DNA of 64,000 bases from an uncultured Prevotellaceae bacterium (GCA_902761605.1 CACWLC010000018.1:16041-80040); one strand, 5' to 3'. Positions 25,198-35,681 are shown, counted from the first letter of the stretch. Program-made: numbers and translations. The notes: generated from the sequence alone by a model not told the origin.

Positions 25198-26682
25198 ATG
25201 AAAAGATTAAAAAAATACCTGGCTTCAACCATAATCCTCAGTGGTTCCATTCTTACTATTTCTGCACAGGCGGAAAATGGTGAGTCAATAGCAGAACGTT
25301 TGCGTCAGGATTCACTTTTGCTGCAGGCGGCAGTCAGTGGAGAGGCAGAGATCAACCTCCCTCTTTTCCAGACGAAATATACTGCTGACCCGTCACCGAT
25401 TGTCGTGGGTGATACTCTGTTTCTTTTTACTTCGCATGATGCATCGCCAGAAGATATTCCCGATGAGAATGAGAAGAGCTCTGCAGGATTCTTTATGTAC
25501 GACTGGCTCCTGTGGTCAACCACCGACATGGTTAACTGGACGGAGCACGGTGCTGTGGCATCGCTGAAGGATATCCCCTGGCGGAGCAGGGAGAATGGAG
25601 CCTGGGCTATACAGACTGTTGAGCGTGACGGGAAATACTATCTCTATGCACCACTTCATGGACATGGCATCGCTGTGCTGAAGGCGGATTCTCCCTATGG
25701 ACCTTTCAAGGACCCTATAGGAAAACCGCTGGTATGGGATCAGAGCAACTGGTATGACATTGATCCTTCTGTTTATACCGATGATGACGGACAGGCATAT
25801 ATGTATTGGGGTAATCCACACACCTTCTATGCCCGCCTGAATGACGATATGATATCGCTGAAGGACAGTGTTGTGAAACTCCCACATATAGAGAATTACC
25901 AGGAAGGTCCTTGGTTCTATAAGCGTAACGGACACTATTATCTTGGCTATGCCACTACCTGTTGTCCTGAGGCTCTGGGGTATGCCATGAGTGATTCTCC
26001 CACAGGCCCTTGGGAGAGCAAGGGATATATCATGCGTCCCACACAGCGTGACAGGGGCAACCATCCTGGCATCATAGATTACAAGGGCCATTCTTATATC
26101 TTCGGACAGAACTATGACCTGATGCATATAGAAACATTCGTACACCACGAACGTCGCAGTGTATCAGCTGTTGAGATAACATATAATCCTGACGGAACGA
26201 TACAGGAAGTGCCTTACTGGCTGGATCAGAAACCTCTGAAACAGCTTTCGTGGCTTAATCCGTATCAGCGTGTAGAGGCAGAGACGATGGCATGGGGCTT
26301 TGGCCTTAAGTCGGCAAAGATGGGTATAGAGAATACTGGTGTCGTGGCCGACATGCCGGAGTCGACAGGAAAAAAGAATATGTATGTCTTCGATATCGAT
26401 GATGGAGAACTGATACGTCTGCGAGGCGTAGACTTTGGTAATGGTGCAAAGAACTTTAATATCATTGCATCGGCAAAGGGAAAGATTACTGTTACTTTGC
26501 GTCTCGATAGTCAGAAGGGCCCTGTAATGGGAAAGGTAAACATCACTCCTACAGGATCATCGGAAGATTATCGTGTTTTCAGCACTAAGGTGAAGAAGAT
26601 AGCTGGCGTACATGACCTCTATCTGTGTTTCGGCAATACCACAGGTGATGTTCGTCTTGACTGGTGGCAATTTAAAAAATAA
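25198..26682 (+). CDS. GH43 family arabinofuranosidase/xylosidase with CBM6-like domain, 494 aa
   Basis: Signal peptide at 1-24, then a GH43 propeller with YTADPSPIVVGDTLFLF (general base), WYDIDPSVYTDDDGQAYMYW (pKa modulator) and NYQEGPWFYKRNGHYYLGY (general acid Glu). Residues about 355-494 (YQRVEAETMAWGFGLK, GVDFGNGAKNFNI, GVHDLYLCF, RLDWWQF) form a CBM6-like beta-sandwich. This combination is typical of enzymes that trim arabinose or xylose from arabinoxylan. First gene of the + strand operon; 15 nt before GH3. Confidence 0.92.
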   Translation: MKRLKKYLASTIILSGSILTISAQAENGESIAERLRQDSLLLQAAVSGEAEINLPLFQTKYTADPSPIVVGDTLFLFTSHDASPEDIPDENEKSSAGFFMYDWLLWSTTDMVNWTEHGAVASLKDIPWRSRENGAWAIQTVERDGKYYLYAPLHGHGIAVLKADSPYGPFKDPIGKPLVWDQSNWYDIDPSVYTDDDGQAYMYWGNPHTFYARLNDDMISLKDSVVKLPHIENYQEGPWFYKRNGHYYLGYATTCCPEALGYAMSDSPTGPWESKGYIMRPTQRDRGNHPGIIDYKGHSYIFGQNYDLMHIETFVHHERRSVSAVEITYNPDGTIQEVPYWLDQKPLKQLSWLNPYQRVEAETMAWGFGLKSAKMGIENTGVVADMPESTGKKNMYVFDIDDGELIRLRGVDFGNGAKNFNIIASAKGKITVTLRLDSQKGPVMGKVNITPTGSSEDYRVFSTKVKKIAGVHDLYLCFGNTTGDVRLDWWQFKK

Positions 26683-26697
26683 AAATAGGGCGTAATT

Positions 26698-29031
26698 ATG
26701 AAGATTTCAATATTTATTCTGATGTGTACAACGATGATTATGGCTGGTTGCTCTGCTCCTGATATGGAGCAACAGATAGATGAGCTGTATGGTAAGATGT
26801 CGCAGGAAGAGCGCATCGCACAGTTGAGGAGCATGTATATGGATGACCTCTTCAATGAGGAGGGACAGTTGGATACTTCAAAGTGTCGTGAACTGATTCC
26901 TAATGGTATCGGACATTTCTCACAGTTTGCCATGCAGAAACCCCGTGATCCTAACGAGTTGAGAGATCGTGTGAAGGCAGTACAAGACTGGCTGATGAAT
27001 AATACTCCTAACGGCATTCCTGCCCTCTGTCATGAGGAGGTGCTCTCTGGTGTCAACACCAAGGGCTCTACCATCTATCCCCAACAGATTGGACAGGCTT
27101 GTTCGTTTAATCCTGAGTTGGCTGAGCTGAAAACCCTACAGACTTCCACTGCCATGCGTAAGATGGGTGGTGTGTTGTCGCTTTCTCCGATGGTTGATGT
27201 ATGCCGTATCCCAAGTTTCAATCGTCTTGAGGAGTCGTATGGTGAGGATGGCTATCTGTCGGCAGTAATGGGTGTCGCTTTTGTGAATGGCCTACAGCAA
27301 GGTGATTTGAAGAAGGGTGTTGGTGCTTGTTCGAAGCACTATCTTGGCTATGGCGGAGGTGGTGATGCCGATGAGAAGGAGATGATGGAGGAGATACTCC
27401 TGCCTCATGAGGCAATGATTCGTCTTGCTGGCAGCAAGGCTGTTATGCCGGGATATCATGAGGTACACGGCACAAAATGTGTGTGCAACAGTGAGATCCT
27501 TGAGGATATCCTTCGTGGTTATGTGGGATTTGACGGAATGATAGTAAGTGACTATACTGCCATCGACCAGATTCCAAATATAGAGGATGCTTTGCATAAG
27601 GCTGCTGCGGCTATTAATGGTGGTAATGATGTTGACTTCCCATTCGGAGCCAACTATCAGTATCTTCAGCAGGCCATCGATGAAGGACTTGTAAAGCCTG
27701 AGACTCTGGAAAGGGCTGTTAAGAATGTGCTTCGTTATAAGTTCCGTGCTGGTCTCTTTGATAAGAATCCATATCTGTATAGCTCTGAGGAGATAAAGCT
27801 CGACACCCCTGATGAGCGCAAGACGGCTTATGATATCGCCACACAGTCGGTAGTGCTCCTTGAGAATAATGGCATCCTGCCTCTTAAGAACGCTAAGAAT
27901 ATACTTCTCACAGGACCTAATGCAAATACCATGTGGGCAATGTTGGGCGACTATTCTTTCCCTGCAATGTCTTATTTCTGGAAAAAGGTGGAGAGTGATC
28001 TCGATTATCCGCACACCATCACACTGCTTGAAGGTATGAAGGCAAGCACTCCTGCTGGTGTAAATCTGATGTATGAGCGTGGATGCGACTGGACTGAAGA
28101 GATTGAGACGAAGTTCTCTGAGCTTGGCGACGAACGGGCCTGGGAGTACGAGATACTGCATCGTAAGGTGAATTCCGGCGAGAAGGCAGATAAGGTTGAG
28201 GCTCTCAGACTCGCTAAGAATGCTGATGTCATCGTGGCTGCTGTTGGTGAGAATGTGATGCTTTGTGGAGAGAACCGTGATCGTCAGGGACTCCGACTCC
28301 CAGGCAAACAGGAAGAGTATGTAAAAGAGCTTCTTAGCACTGGCAAACCAGTGATATTAGTAGTCTTTGGAGGTCGTGCCCAGGTAATCTCTGGTATCGC
28401 AGAGAAGTGTGCCGCTGTTATCCAGGCGTGGTATCCGGGCGAGGAGGGTGGTAATGCTGTCGCAGATATCCTTTATGGTAAGGTGTCGCCATCGGCAAAA
28501 CTCTCTGTAAGCTATCCTAATACTGAGGTGTATGAGCCTTTGTGTTATAACAATTCTGATTCTAAGGATCCTCGTGTTCAGTGGCCTTTCGGCTATGGCC
28601 TGAGCTATACATCATTCGAATATCGGAATCTGAAGGCTGATGAAGCGGTTGCTACTGACGCAAAGGCTATAAACCTCTCATTCGAGGTAAAGAATACTGG
28701 AAAGGTGGCTGCTGATGAGATTGCACAGGTTTATATCTCTCCAAAGCATGAAGGACAGAATATCCGTCCAATCCAGCTTCATGGATTCGCACGTGTATCC
28801 CTCCAACCAGGCGAGACAAAGACTGTTAACGTAAAACTCTATACAGAGCAGTTTGGATTCTATTCCAACAAAGGTAAGCGCCTTTGGAACATCCTGCCAG
28901 GCATATTTACAATCGGAATCGGTGCTTCATCACAGGATATCAGGCTGCAACAGGATATAACCCTTACGGGTGAGACTGTAACAAAGCCCTTAAGAGAATT
29001 CTATTTCTCGGAGAGTTCTGTAAAAAAATAG
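26698..29031 (+). CDS. GH3 family beta-glycosidase lipoprotein (beta-xylosidase/beta-glucosidase type), 777 aa
   Basis: Lipoprotein signal with lipobox MIMAGC at 13-18. An N-terminal TIM barrel with KHYLGYGGG and nucleophile D285 in GMIVSDYTAI, then the alpha/beta sandwich (AVGENVMLCGENRDRQGLRLP, where ENRDR-type residues hold the acid/base region) and a C-terminal fibronectin III-like domain (FEVKNTGKVAADEIAQVYIS). Length is usual for GH3. Acts in the periplasm or on the surface on oligosaccharides made by the GH43 enzymes and esterases of the locus. Whether it prefers xylose or glucose cannot be read here. Confidence 0.93.
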   Translation: MKISIFILMCTTMIMAGCSAPDMEQQIDELYGKMSQEERIAQLRSMYMDDLFNEEGQLDTSKCRELIPNGIGHFSQFAMQKPRDPNELRDRVKAVQDWLMNNTPNGIPALCHEEVLSGVNTKGSTIYPQQIGQACSFNPELAELKTLQTSTAMRKMGGVLSLSPMVDVCRIPSFNRLEESYGEDGYLSAVMGVAFVNGLQQGDLKKGVGACSKHYLGYGGGGDADEKEMMEEILLPHEAMIRLAGSKAVMPGYHEVHGTKCVCNSEILEDILRGYVGFDGMIVSDYTAIDQIPNIEDALHKAAAAINGGNDVDFPFGANYQYLQQAIDEGLVKPETLERAVKNVLRYKFRAGLFDKNPYLYSSEEIKLDTPDERKTAYDIATQSVVLLENNGILPLKNAKNILLTGPNANTMWAMLGDYSFPAMSYFWKKVESDLDYPHTITLLEGMKASTPAGVNLMYERGCDWTEEIETKFSELGDERAWEYEILHRKVNSGEKADKVEALRLAKNADVIVAAVGENVMLCGENRDRQGLRLPGKQEEYVKELLSTGKPVILVVFGGRAQVISGIAEKCAAVIQAWYPGEEGGNAVADILYGKVSPSAKLSVSYPNTEVYEPLCYNNSDSKDPRVQWPFGYGLSYTSFEYRNLKADEAVATDAKAINLSFEVKNTGKVAADEIAQVYISPKHEGQNIRPIQLHGFARVSLQPGETKTVNVKLYTEQFGFYSNKGKRLWNILPGIFTIGIGASSQDIRLQQDITLTGETVTKPLREFYFSESSVKK

Positions 29032-29060
29032 CGTAATTCAACCATAATTAATTTCTATCT

Positions 29061-30578
29061 ATGATTAAAAAACTATTCTTACTCTTGCCGTTAACGGCAA
29101 TGCTTATTGGTTGCACCTCTAATCAAGAGGGTGCTGAGTGTCCAGTCCTCACTGTTGAGGGTGGTCAGATTCAGGGTGTCGTAGCAGAATCCCCAGGCGT
29201 TTTTGCTTATAAGGGAATCCCTTATGCCGCTGCTCCTATTGGTGATCTCCGTTGGAAAGAACCACAACCCGTTGAGAAGTGGGAAGGTGTGAGAGACTGC
29301 TCAAAATTTGGTCATCCTGGATACCAGGCAGTACACTATCCCGGTGGCTATGCCACAGAGTGGGGCTATGGAGATGAGGCTCCATATAGTGAGGACTGTC
29401 TCTATCTGAATGTCTACACCAAGGCTCCTGGTCAAGTGGATAAGAAACTTCCTGTTGCTCTGTGGATTCATGGTGGAGGCTATCGTGAAGGCTGGGGCAC
29501 GGAGCCTGAGTTTGATGGTAAGGAGTGGGCAAAGAAGGATGTCGTACTCGTGACAATCAACTATCGTTTGGGTATCTTCGGTTTCATGCCTTATGCCGAG
29601 CTTTCTGCAGAGAGTCCTCACGGAGTATCTGGCAACTATGGCATCCTCGACCAGATACAGTCGTTGAAATGGATTAAGGAGAACATTGCTCAGTTTGGTG
29701 GTGATCCTGATAATGTTACTATCTTCGGACAGAGTGCCGGAGCAGGTAGTGTACGTACCATCTGTGAATCTCCTCTGGCACGTGGATTGTTCCATAAGGC
29801 TATTATTATGAGTGGCGGTGGCTTGAATATACCTCCTAAGGATGGTGAGGCGGTAAAACCTGCTACACCTATGGTTAAGTTCTTTACCTACAATCCTACA
29901 CTTAAAGAGGCTGAGGCAGAGACAAAGAAGGTGATGGACTGGGCTGGTCTTACTAATCTTGAAATGCTTCGTAAGGCTCCTACTGAGATTCTCTATACTG
30001 TGGCTACTATTTATAATATGGTAAACAAGAGCGATGTGTATGTTATGGAACGTCCTATTATTGATGGTTATGTGTCGCTGAAGAGTTTTGATGAGGCTGC
30101 TCGCGAGGGTTCAATTGCTGATGTTCCTTATATGATTGGTTACACTCTTAACGATATGGGTTCGATGGCTCCTGGAATAGCAGAGTTCTGTAAGGTTCGT
30201 GAGAGTCAGGGTGCAAAGGCCTGGGCTTATGAGTTTGCACGTCCTCTGCCTGATGATGGCTCACATCCTGAAGTGACTCAGCGTCTGAAAGGAGCTTTCC
30301 ATTCCAGCGACCTGTGGTATGTCTTCAAGAGTCTGGAGCATTGCTGGCGTCCTTGGACTCAGGGCGACTGGGATCTCTCTGAGAAGATGATCACTGCCTG
30401 GACTAATTTTGCAAAGTTCAGTGATCCGAATGGCGAAGGTGAAGGACTTGGTTGGAAACCATGTACGGAAAAAGAAACTGACTTCATGCTCTTTAAACTT
30501 GACGAAAAAGATGCAGAAGCATCTGAAATGGGTCAGCCAATTATCCCTGAGCCGATTCAACTGCCTGATAGGCGGTAA
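29061..30578 (+). CDS. type-B carboxylesterase lipoprotein, 505 aa
   Basis: Lipobox MLIGC near residue 18. The alpha/beta hydrolase of the carboxylesterase/cholinesterase family shows the oxyanion motif LWIHGGGYREGWG, the EDCLYLNVY motif and nucleophile S225 in FGQSAGAGSVR; FHSSDLWYVF carries a likely catalytic His. In hemicellulose loci such enzymes can remove acetyl or aromatic esters; this is context only. Last gene of the operon; a large hairpin follows at 30598. Confidence 0.9.
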   Translation: MIKKLFLLLPLTAMLIGCTSNQEGAECPVLTVEGGQIQGVVAESPGVFAYKGIPYAAAPIGDLRWKEPQPVEKWEGVRDCSKFGHPGYQAVHYPGGYATEWGYGDEAPYSEDCLYLNVYTKAPGQVDKKLPVALWIHGGGYREGWGTEPEFDGKEWAKKDVVLVTINYRLGIFGFMPYAELSAESPHGVSGNYGILDQIQSLKWIKENIAQFGGDPDNVTIFGQSAGAGSVRTICESPLARGLFHKAIIMSGGGLNIPPKDGEAVKPATPMVKFFTYNPTLKEAEAETKKVMDWAGLTNLEMLRKAPTEILYTVATIYNMVNKSDVYVMERPIIDGYVSLKSFDEAAREGSIADVPYMIGYTLNDMGSMAPGIAEFCKVRESQGAKAWAYEFARPLPDDGSHPEVTQRLKGAFHSSDLWYVFKSLEHCWRPWTQGDWDLSEKMITAWTNFAKFSDPNGEGEGLGWKPCTEKETDFMLFKLDEKDAEASEMGQPIIPEPIQLPDRR

Positions 30579-30597
30579 ACGAAATTTTTGTTAAATA

Positions 30598-30661
30598 TAA
30601 CGCAGAGTTTGCGGTATGTAACATTTTTGGCAATGTTACATTTCTTGCAAACTCTGCGTTA
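30598..30661. terminator. large double-stem hairpin between the esterase and susC genes
   Basis: Perfect outer stem TAACGCAGAGTTTGC (30598-30612) / 30647-30661 and perfect inner stem ATGTAACATT (30616-30625) / 30632-30641. No T-run follows. It lies after the esterase stop and before the susC promoter box, so it is probably an end-of-operon structure, possibly acting as a factor-dependent terminator or 3' end protector. Confidence 0.55.
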
Positions 30662-30693
30662 CTTATAATAAAGTATTGATACTAAAAATGCAA

Positions 30694-30702
30694 TATCTTT
30701 GC
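30694..30702 (+). promoter_or_regulatory. -7 promoter box of the susCD operon
   Basis: TATCTTTGC without a TTTG at -33, as expected for a regulated promoter. Leader of about 100 nt before the susC ATG, with no small ORF or riboswitch recognised. Confidence 0.6.
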
Positions 30703-30804
30703 AACGAATTTGAAAAATAATGAGACGTGTTCCTTCGTGATCACATTCCATATACCTAACAGAATTTATATTTATTGTCAATTATCTAACTAAATTAAAA
30801 AAGT

Positions 30805-33800
30805 ATGTTAAATTTCAAATCACTGCAAAAGCCGTTAATGGCACTGTTCTTGCTCTGTTTGTTCCCAATGGGAGCACTGGCTCAGAGTCTCGTCAAGGGA
30901 ACAGTCAAAGATGCTTCTGGCGATCCGATTATTGGTGCTAGTGTGACAATTCAAGGTGTCAAGTCGGGTGTTATTACAGATTTTGATGGTAACTTCAGTA
31001 TTCAGGCTAAGAGCGATGCAACATTGGTTATCTCTTACATTGGTTATGTTACTGAAACGGTAAAACTGAATGGCCGTACCGCCATCTCCGTTACTCTTAA
31101 AGAGGATGCTCAGACACTGAATGACGTCGTAGTTATCGGTTATGGTATTCAGAAGAAGAGCGACCTTACTGGTGCTGTTGCTTCAGTTAAGGCAGAAGAC
31201 CTCAAGAACCGCTCTACAACTGATGCCGCAGCTGCCATTCAGGGTAAAGCTGCTGGTGTACAAGTTTTGAATGGTTCTGGTAAACCTGGACAGGGTGCTA
31301 ATATCCGTGTACGTGGTTACTCTTCTAACTCAAGCAACATCGGACCTCTGTTGATCGTCGACGGTCTGCAGGTTTCAAGCATCCAGTACCTCGATCCTTC
31401 TATGATTGAGTCTATGGAAGTTCTGAAGGACGCCGCTTCTGCAGCTATCTACGGTGCTGAGGCTGGTAATGGTGTTATCCTTATTACAACAAAGACAGGT
31501 AAGAAGGGAACAGGTACTATTACATATGATGCTAAGTTTACTAATCAGTCACTCGGGCGCGTTGGCAAGCTTCTTAATGCGGCAGAGTTCCAGGACTGGA
31601 TGGGAATGCAGATTGGACATGATGTAGTAAAGAAAGATATGGCTGATGCTACAAAAACGTATGGTTGGAATCCCAATACCGATACTGATTGGATGGACGC
31701 TTTCTTTGAGAACTCATGGGCTCAGCAGCATACTATCACTTTCCAGGGTGCCAACGATCGTGGTTCTTACTTCCTGAGCGGTAGTTATGTTAATCAGGAC
31801 GGTATCGTTAAGGGCAGTAAGGATACGTATGAGCGCCTGACTGCTCAGATTAATGCAGACTACAAGATTAAGGATTGGTTGCAGGTAGGTACTAATACAT
31901 CTATTGAGAAGTGGTCTACTAGTGGAATTTCTGAGAATGGTTATGGTTCTTCATTCGAAATGCTGCTCCTTATAGATCCTATGACTCCACTATACTGGAC
32001 TTCTCCAAACCAGATGCTCGGATCATATCGTGATTACTATGATGCAATCCAAGCAGGTAACTCTAGATATACTCTCTTTGGTGACGAGAACGGTTATTAT
32101 GCAACCTCATATTTTAATGATCGTCTTGCAGGAGGTAACCCATTCTCTCAGCGTGATCGTGCAGAGGGAAAGAACGATGGTGTAAATGTAAACGGTACAA
32201 TTTTCTTGAATGTTACTCCTATCAAGTATGTGACATTCACCTCTCGTCTTGGTTATCGTCTCTCATTCAGCAACAGCTCTAACTGGGAGTATCCATATTA
32301 CCTGAACGCACAGACAAAGGGTGATAACTACAGAATCGAAGGTTCAAGCAGTAACTCTACCTGGTATCAGTGGGAGAACTTCATCAACTATAATCAGGAT
32401 TTTGGCAAGCACAATGTAGGTGCCATGGTCGGTATGTCGTTCCGCCAGTATGACTCTAATGGGGTCAGCGCCAATGCTTCAGGTCCAGATATCCTCAAGG
32501 CATATGAGCCTAACTATATTTACCTTAATTGTGTAAATGGTAATGATGACACCACAAAGAATATCGGCGGTATGCCTAATACAACACGTGCCCTCTCTTA
32601 CTTCGGTCGTGTTCTTTACAACTATGACAACCGTTATAGCTTGCAGGCTAACTTCCGTGCAGACGCTTTCTCTTCTGAGAAGCTCTCTAAAGATAAACGT
32701 TGGGGTAAATTCTTCTCTGCATCTGCCGGATGGACATTCTCTAACGAGAAGTTCTTCAAGGATGCAATTGATCCTAGCATTTGGTCATTTGGTAAGATTC
32801 GTGCATCTTGGGGTACCAATGGTAACGTAAACGTGCTGAAAGACTATTCTTATCAGGCTGGTATCTCTCTGAATGGTCAGATTTACAACTATGGTCCAAC
32901 AAGTGTTGTAGCCTACGGTTCAATGCCAAATGGTATTGCCAATCCCGACCTGACTTGGGAGAAGTCTGAGCAAATCGACCTTGGTCTTGACCTTCGTTTC
33001 CTGAACGATCGACTCTCTGTTGGTATCGACTGGTATAAGAAGACCACAAAGGACCTGCTTGTTCCTGCTCCTGTAATGCCAGAGTCAGGCTACTCTACAA
33101 TGACTATTAATGCTGGTAAAATACAGAACAGCGGTCTTGAGTTCGAGGTTAGTTGGAAAGACCATATCGGTGACTTCAAGTATAGTGTATCCGGAAACCT
33201 GGCTACGCTGAAGAATAAGGCCACTTATCTTGATCCTTCTATCGAGCGCATAGCTGGTGCAACTGTTGAGGGCGCAAGTCCAGAGGCTGTACGCTGCTAC
33301 TTCGAGGAAGGTGAGCCAGTTTGGTACATGCGTGGTTACAAGTATGCAGGCCGTGCAAGTGATGGCACAGCTCTCTATTATGCAAAGGACGGTTCAACAA
33401 CTAACGACCCACAGGCAGAAGATATGACCAATATCGGTTCTGGTCTTCCTGATGTCACTTTCGGTCTTACATTGAATGCTGAATATAAGGGATTCGACCT
33501 CACAGTATTCGGTGCTGGACAGGCTGGCAACGATGTTTACTACGGTCTCTATCGTGCAAGATACCATAATGTTGCAAAGGGTGTTTATGACGACTTCAAA
33601 TCTGGCAGTCTTCCAGAACTTAAGAGTGTAGCTGGTAGTGGTCAGTTCTGGCGTTCTTCTGCAATGGTTTACAATGGTTCATTCTTCAAAATTAAGCAGA
33701 TTCAGCTTGGCTATACATTGCCAAAGAACATTACGAAGAAAGTATATATGGAGAACGTACGTGCGTACATATCTCTTGACGACTTCTTTACATTCACCTC

Positions 33801-33915
33801 GTATCCTGGCCTAGATCCAGAAACTACAACTCAGGAGTACAATTGCCCAGGTCTTGACAAGGGTGTTTATCCTACTATGAAGAAGTTGGTTCTTGGTTTA
33901 AGTGTTACATTCTAA
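30805..33915 (+). CDS. SusC-like TonB-dependent outer membrane transporter, 1036 aa
   Basis: Signal peptide ending ALAQ near residue 27, an N-terminal CarboxypepD-like domain (VKGTVKDASGDPIIGASVTI), a TonB box region and plug (VVVIGYGIQKKSDLTGAVAS, IRVRGYSS, LLIVDGLQV, GVILITTKTG), then a 22-strand barrel ending in aromatic Phe (LVLGLSVTF), which the BAM complex recognises. Imports oligosaccharides together with the SusD-like lipoprotein encoded next. Length is usual. The locus suggests arabinoxylan fragments as cargo. Confidence 0.96.
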   Translation: MLNFKSLQKPLMALFLLCLFPMGALAQSLVKGTVKDASGDPIIGASVTIQGVKSGVITDFDGNFSIQAKSDATLVISYIGYVTETVKLNGRTAISVTLKEDAQTLNDVVVIGYGIQKKSDLTGAVASVKAEDLKNRSTTDAAAAIQGKAAGVQVLNGSGKPGQGANIRVRGYSSNSSNIGPLLIVDGLQVSSIQYLDPSMIESMEVLKDAASAAIYGAEAGNGVILITTKTGKKGTGTITYDAKFTNQSLGRVGKLLNAAEFQDWMGMQIGHDVVKKDMADATKTYGWNPNTDTDWMDAFFENSWAQQHTITFQGANDRGSYFLSGSYVNQDGIVKGSKDTYERLTAQINADYKIKDWLQVGTNTSIEKWSTSGISENGYGSSFEMLLLIDPMTPLYWTSPNQMLGSYRDYYDAIQAGNSRYTLFGDENGYYATSYFNDRLAGGNPFSQRDRAEGKNDGVNVNGTIFLNVTPIKYVTFTSRLGYRLSFSNSSNWEYPYYLNAQTKGDNYRIEGSSSNSTWYQWENFINYNQDFGKHNVGAMVGMSFRQYDSNGVSANASGPDILKAYEPNYIYLNCVNGNDDTTKNIGGMPNTTRALSYFGRVLYNYDNRYSLQANFRADAFSSEKLSKDKRWGKFFSASAGWTFSNEKFFKDAIDPSIWSFGKIRASWGTNGNVNVLKDYSYQAGISLNGQIYNYGPTSVVAYGSMPNGIANPDLTWEKSEQIDLGLDLRFLNDRLSVGIDWYKKTTKDLLVPAPVMPESGYSTMTINAGKIQNSGLEFEVSWKDHIGDFKYSVSGNLATLKNKATYLDPSIERIAGATVEGASPEAVRCYFEEGEPVWYMRGYKYAGRASDGTALYYAKDGSTTNDPQAEDMTNIGSGLPDVTFGLTLNAEYKGFDLTVFGAGQAGNDVYYGLYRARYHNVAKGVYDDFKSGSLPELKSVAGSGQFWRSSAMVYNGSFFKIKQIQLGYTLPKNITKKVYMENVRAYISLDDFFTFTSYPGLDPETTTQEYNCPGLDKGVYPTMKKLVLGLSVTF

Positions 33916-33941
33916 TCCAAAAATATTAATTGAACAGAAAT

Positions 33942-35681
33942 ATGAAAAAGATATTATTTTTCGCAGCTATGCTTTCTGCAGGTATGATGCTTACATCATG
34001 CGAAGATAAGCTGGATGTTGAGCAGAAGGCAACTAGCAGCACAGGTAACTTCTATAAGACGGATGCTGATGCTCAGTCTGCTCTTACAGCAATGTATGCA
34101 ACATATAGCAATGAGATCAGCGGTAATGAAGGTATTTGGAATGCATATATTATGGGTCTGAACTATTCCGCTGACGATGTGTTCGCAGCTGGTGGTGATA
34201 TGAATGACCATGCTGATTTCCGTATCCTTAACGAGATGCGTTATGATGCAAGTTCTGCTCCAATAAGTACGCTTTACAACCATATTTACAAGGCTATCTA
34301 CTCTGCAAACCTTGTAATCAATTATTTCGGTGAGAGTGCTGATACTCAAATGAAAAAACAAGCTGTAGCAGAGGCAAAGGTTATGCGTGCATGGGCTCAC
34401 ATGCTGGCTGCACAGGTTTATTACCAGCCACCATTGATTGATCATCTTGTAACTAATGATAAGCCGACAAATGCAGAGTCACAGAAAGCAATCTTCGATT
34501 TCTGTATAAAGGATTGTGAGGATGCTATACCTGACCTGCCCGAGCGTAAGGGCCAGAGCGACAAGGAAGGTTCTTGGCGTGTAACTAAGGGCTTTGCTCA
34601 GTTTGTTGGTGGTAAGTGTGCACTCTTTGAAGGTGACAACGCTAAGGCTGTAAGCCTGTTGAAGCCGCTCGTTGAGTCTGCTAACTATGCACTTGTTCCT
34701 GGTGAGCGTTTCCGCGACCTGTTCCATGTTGAGGGTGACGGTTGTGAGGAGAAGATATTTGAGTTCAACTATATTACAAATACAGCTGCCTCAGGTGGTA
34801 CAGCTCCTTGGTCTCCAAGTAATAATCGTGGTCGTTGGATGGTTGCTAACGTTCTTAACTGGCGTGGTGATGATATTGTCGGAGGTGGTAAGAATCCTCA
34901 GATATGTGCAACTGGCGGTTGGGGCGGTGGCTCTATCAATCAGGACTTTGCTCATAAAATGCTTGAGAATGATGGAGATAGCTACCGTCGTAAGGCAACA
35001 TTCCTTACTTCCGACGAGTTCTTCTATGACGCATCTCTTATGCCATGGAAAAATGACGTAGAGGCAGGCGGCACGCTGTCAACACGTGCTGAAAAGGAAT
35101 TTGATGCGAACCGTGGTATCAACAAGTCTGCAGGTTCATTCTCTCGTAGTGATGTCATGGAGGTGAAGATGATGTGTCATCCTAATGATGTAGACCTTGC
35201 TGTCGGTGACAACTGTAATAACACCAACCTGTGTATTGCCCGTCTCGGTGAGGCTTACCTGCTCTACGCAGAGGCAGCTCTTGCATCTGGCAACAACGCA
35301 GAAGCTCTTAAATATGTAAACAAGATCCAGGAGCGTGCAGGCTCAAAGACCATCTCTTCTTCAGTAAGTCTCCAGACTATTCAGGACGAGAAGCAGTATG
35401 AGCTTTGGTTCGAGGGCTGCCGTTGGTTCGATATCGTTCGCTGGGGTATTGCTAAGCAGTGCTACGATAAGGTTCTTGACAATATTCCTCTGCAGTGGGA
35501 TGAGTACTGGCAGTCTGGCGGAACAAAGGCTCACAAGCTTGTTTACACAATTCACCACCCATTCAAGGATGCTGGTATTACACTTTCGTTCAAGGAGGGT
35601 AAAAACGAGTACTGGCCAATCCCACAGACTGTAATCGAGGTTAACGACCAGATGCATCAGGTGCGTGGCTGGGCTAACTAA
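33942..35681 (+). CDS. SusD/RagB-family surface glycan-binding lipoprotein, 579 aa
   Basis: Lipobox MLTSC at about residues 16-20 followed by an acidic +2/+3 (EDK), which favours surface export in Bacteroidetes. TPR-like helices in the N-terminal half (AEAKVMRAWAHMLAAQVYYQ) and the C-terminal RagB block with LARLGEAYLLYAEAAL-like and YELWFEGCRWFDIVRWG sequences. It forms the lid of the SusC transporter. ATG 33942 is chosen over a TTG 12 bases upstream because it starts the signal peptide. 26 nt after susC. Confidence 0.95.
   Translation: MKKILFFAAMLSAGMMLTSCEDKLDVEQKATSSTGNFYKTDADAQSALTAMYATYSNEISGNEGIWNAYIMGLNYSADDVFAAGGDMNDHADFRILNEMRYDASSAPISTLYNHIYKAIYSANLVINYFGESADTQMKKQAVAEAKVMRAWAHMLAAQVYYQPPLIDHLVTNDKPTNAESQKAIFDFCIKDCEDAIPDLPERKGQSDKEGSWRVTKGFAQFVGGKCALFEGDNAKAVSLLKPLVESANYALVPGERFRDLFHVEGDGCEEKIFEFNYITNTAASGGTAPWSPSNNRGRWMVANVLNWRGDDIVGGGKNPQICATGGWGGGSINQDFAHKMLENDGDSYRRKATFLTSDEFFYDASLMPWKNDVEAGGTLSTRAEKEFDANRGINKSAGSFSRSDVMEVKMMCHPNDVDLAVGDNCNNTNLCIARLGEAYLLYAEAALASGNNAEALKYVNKIQERAGSKTISSSVSLQTIQDEKQYELWFEGCRWFDIVRWGIAKQCYDKVLDNIPLQWDEYWQSGGTKAHKLVYTIHHPFKDAGITLSFKEGKNEYWPIPQTVIEVNDQMHQVRGWAN

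Noticed and set aside
27292-28161. 289-codon - strand frame opposite the GH3 gene
   Set aside because: Antisense shadow; the GH3 protein has all its motifs.
30703-30804. Riboswitch in the susC leader
   Set aside because: AT-rich, no conserved riboswitch core or terminator/anti-terminator pair recognised.
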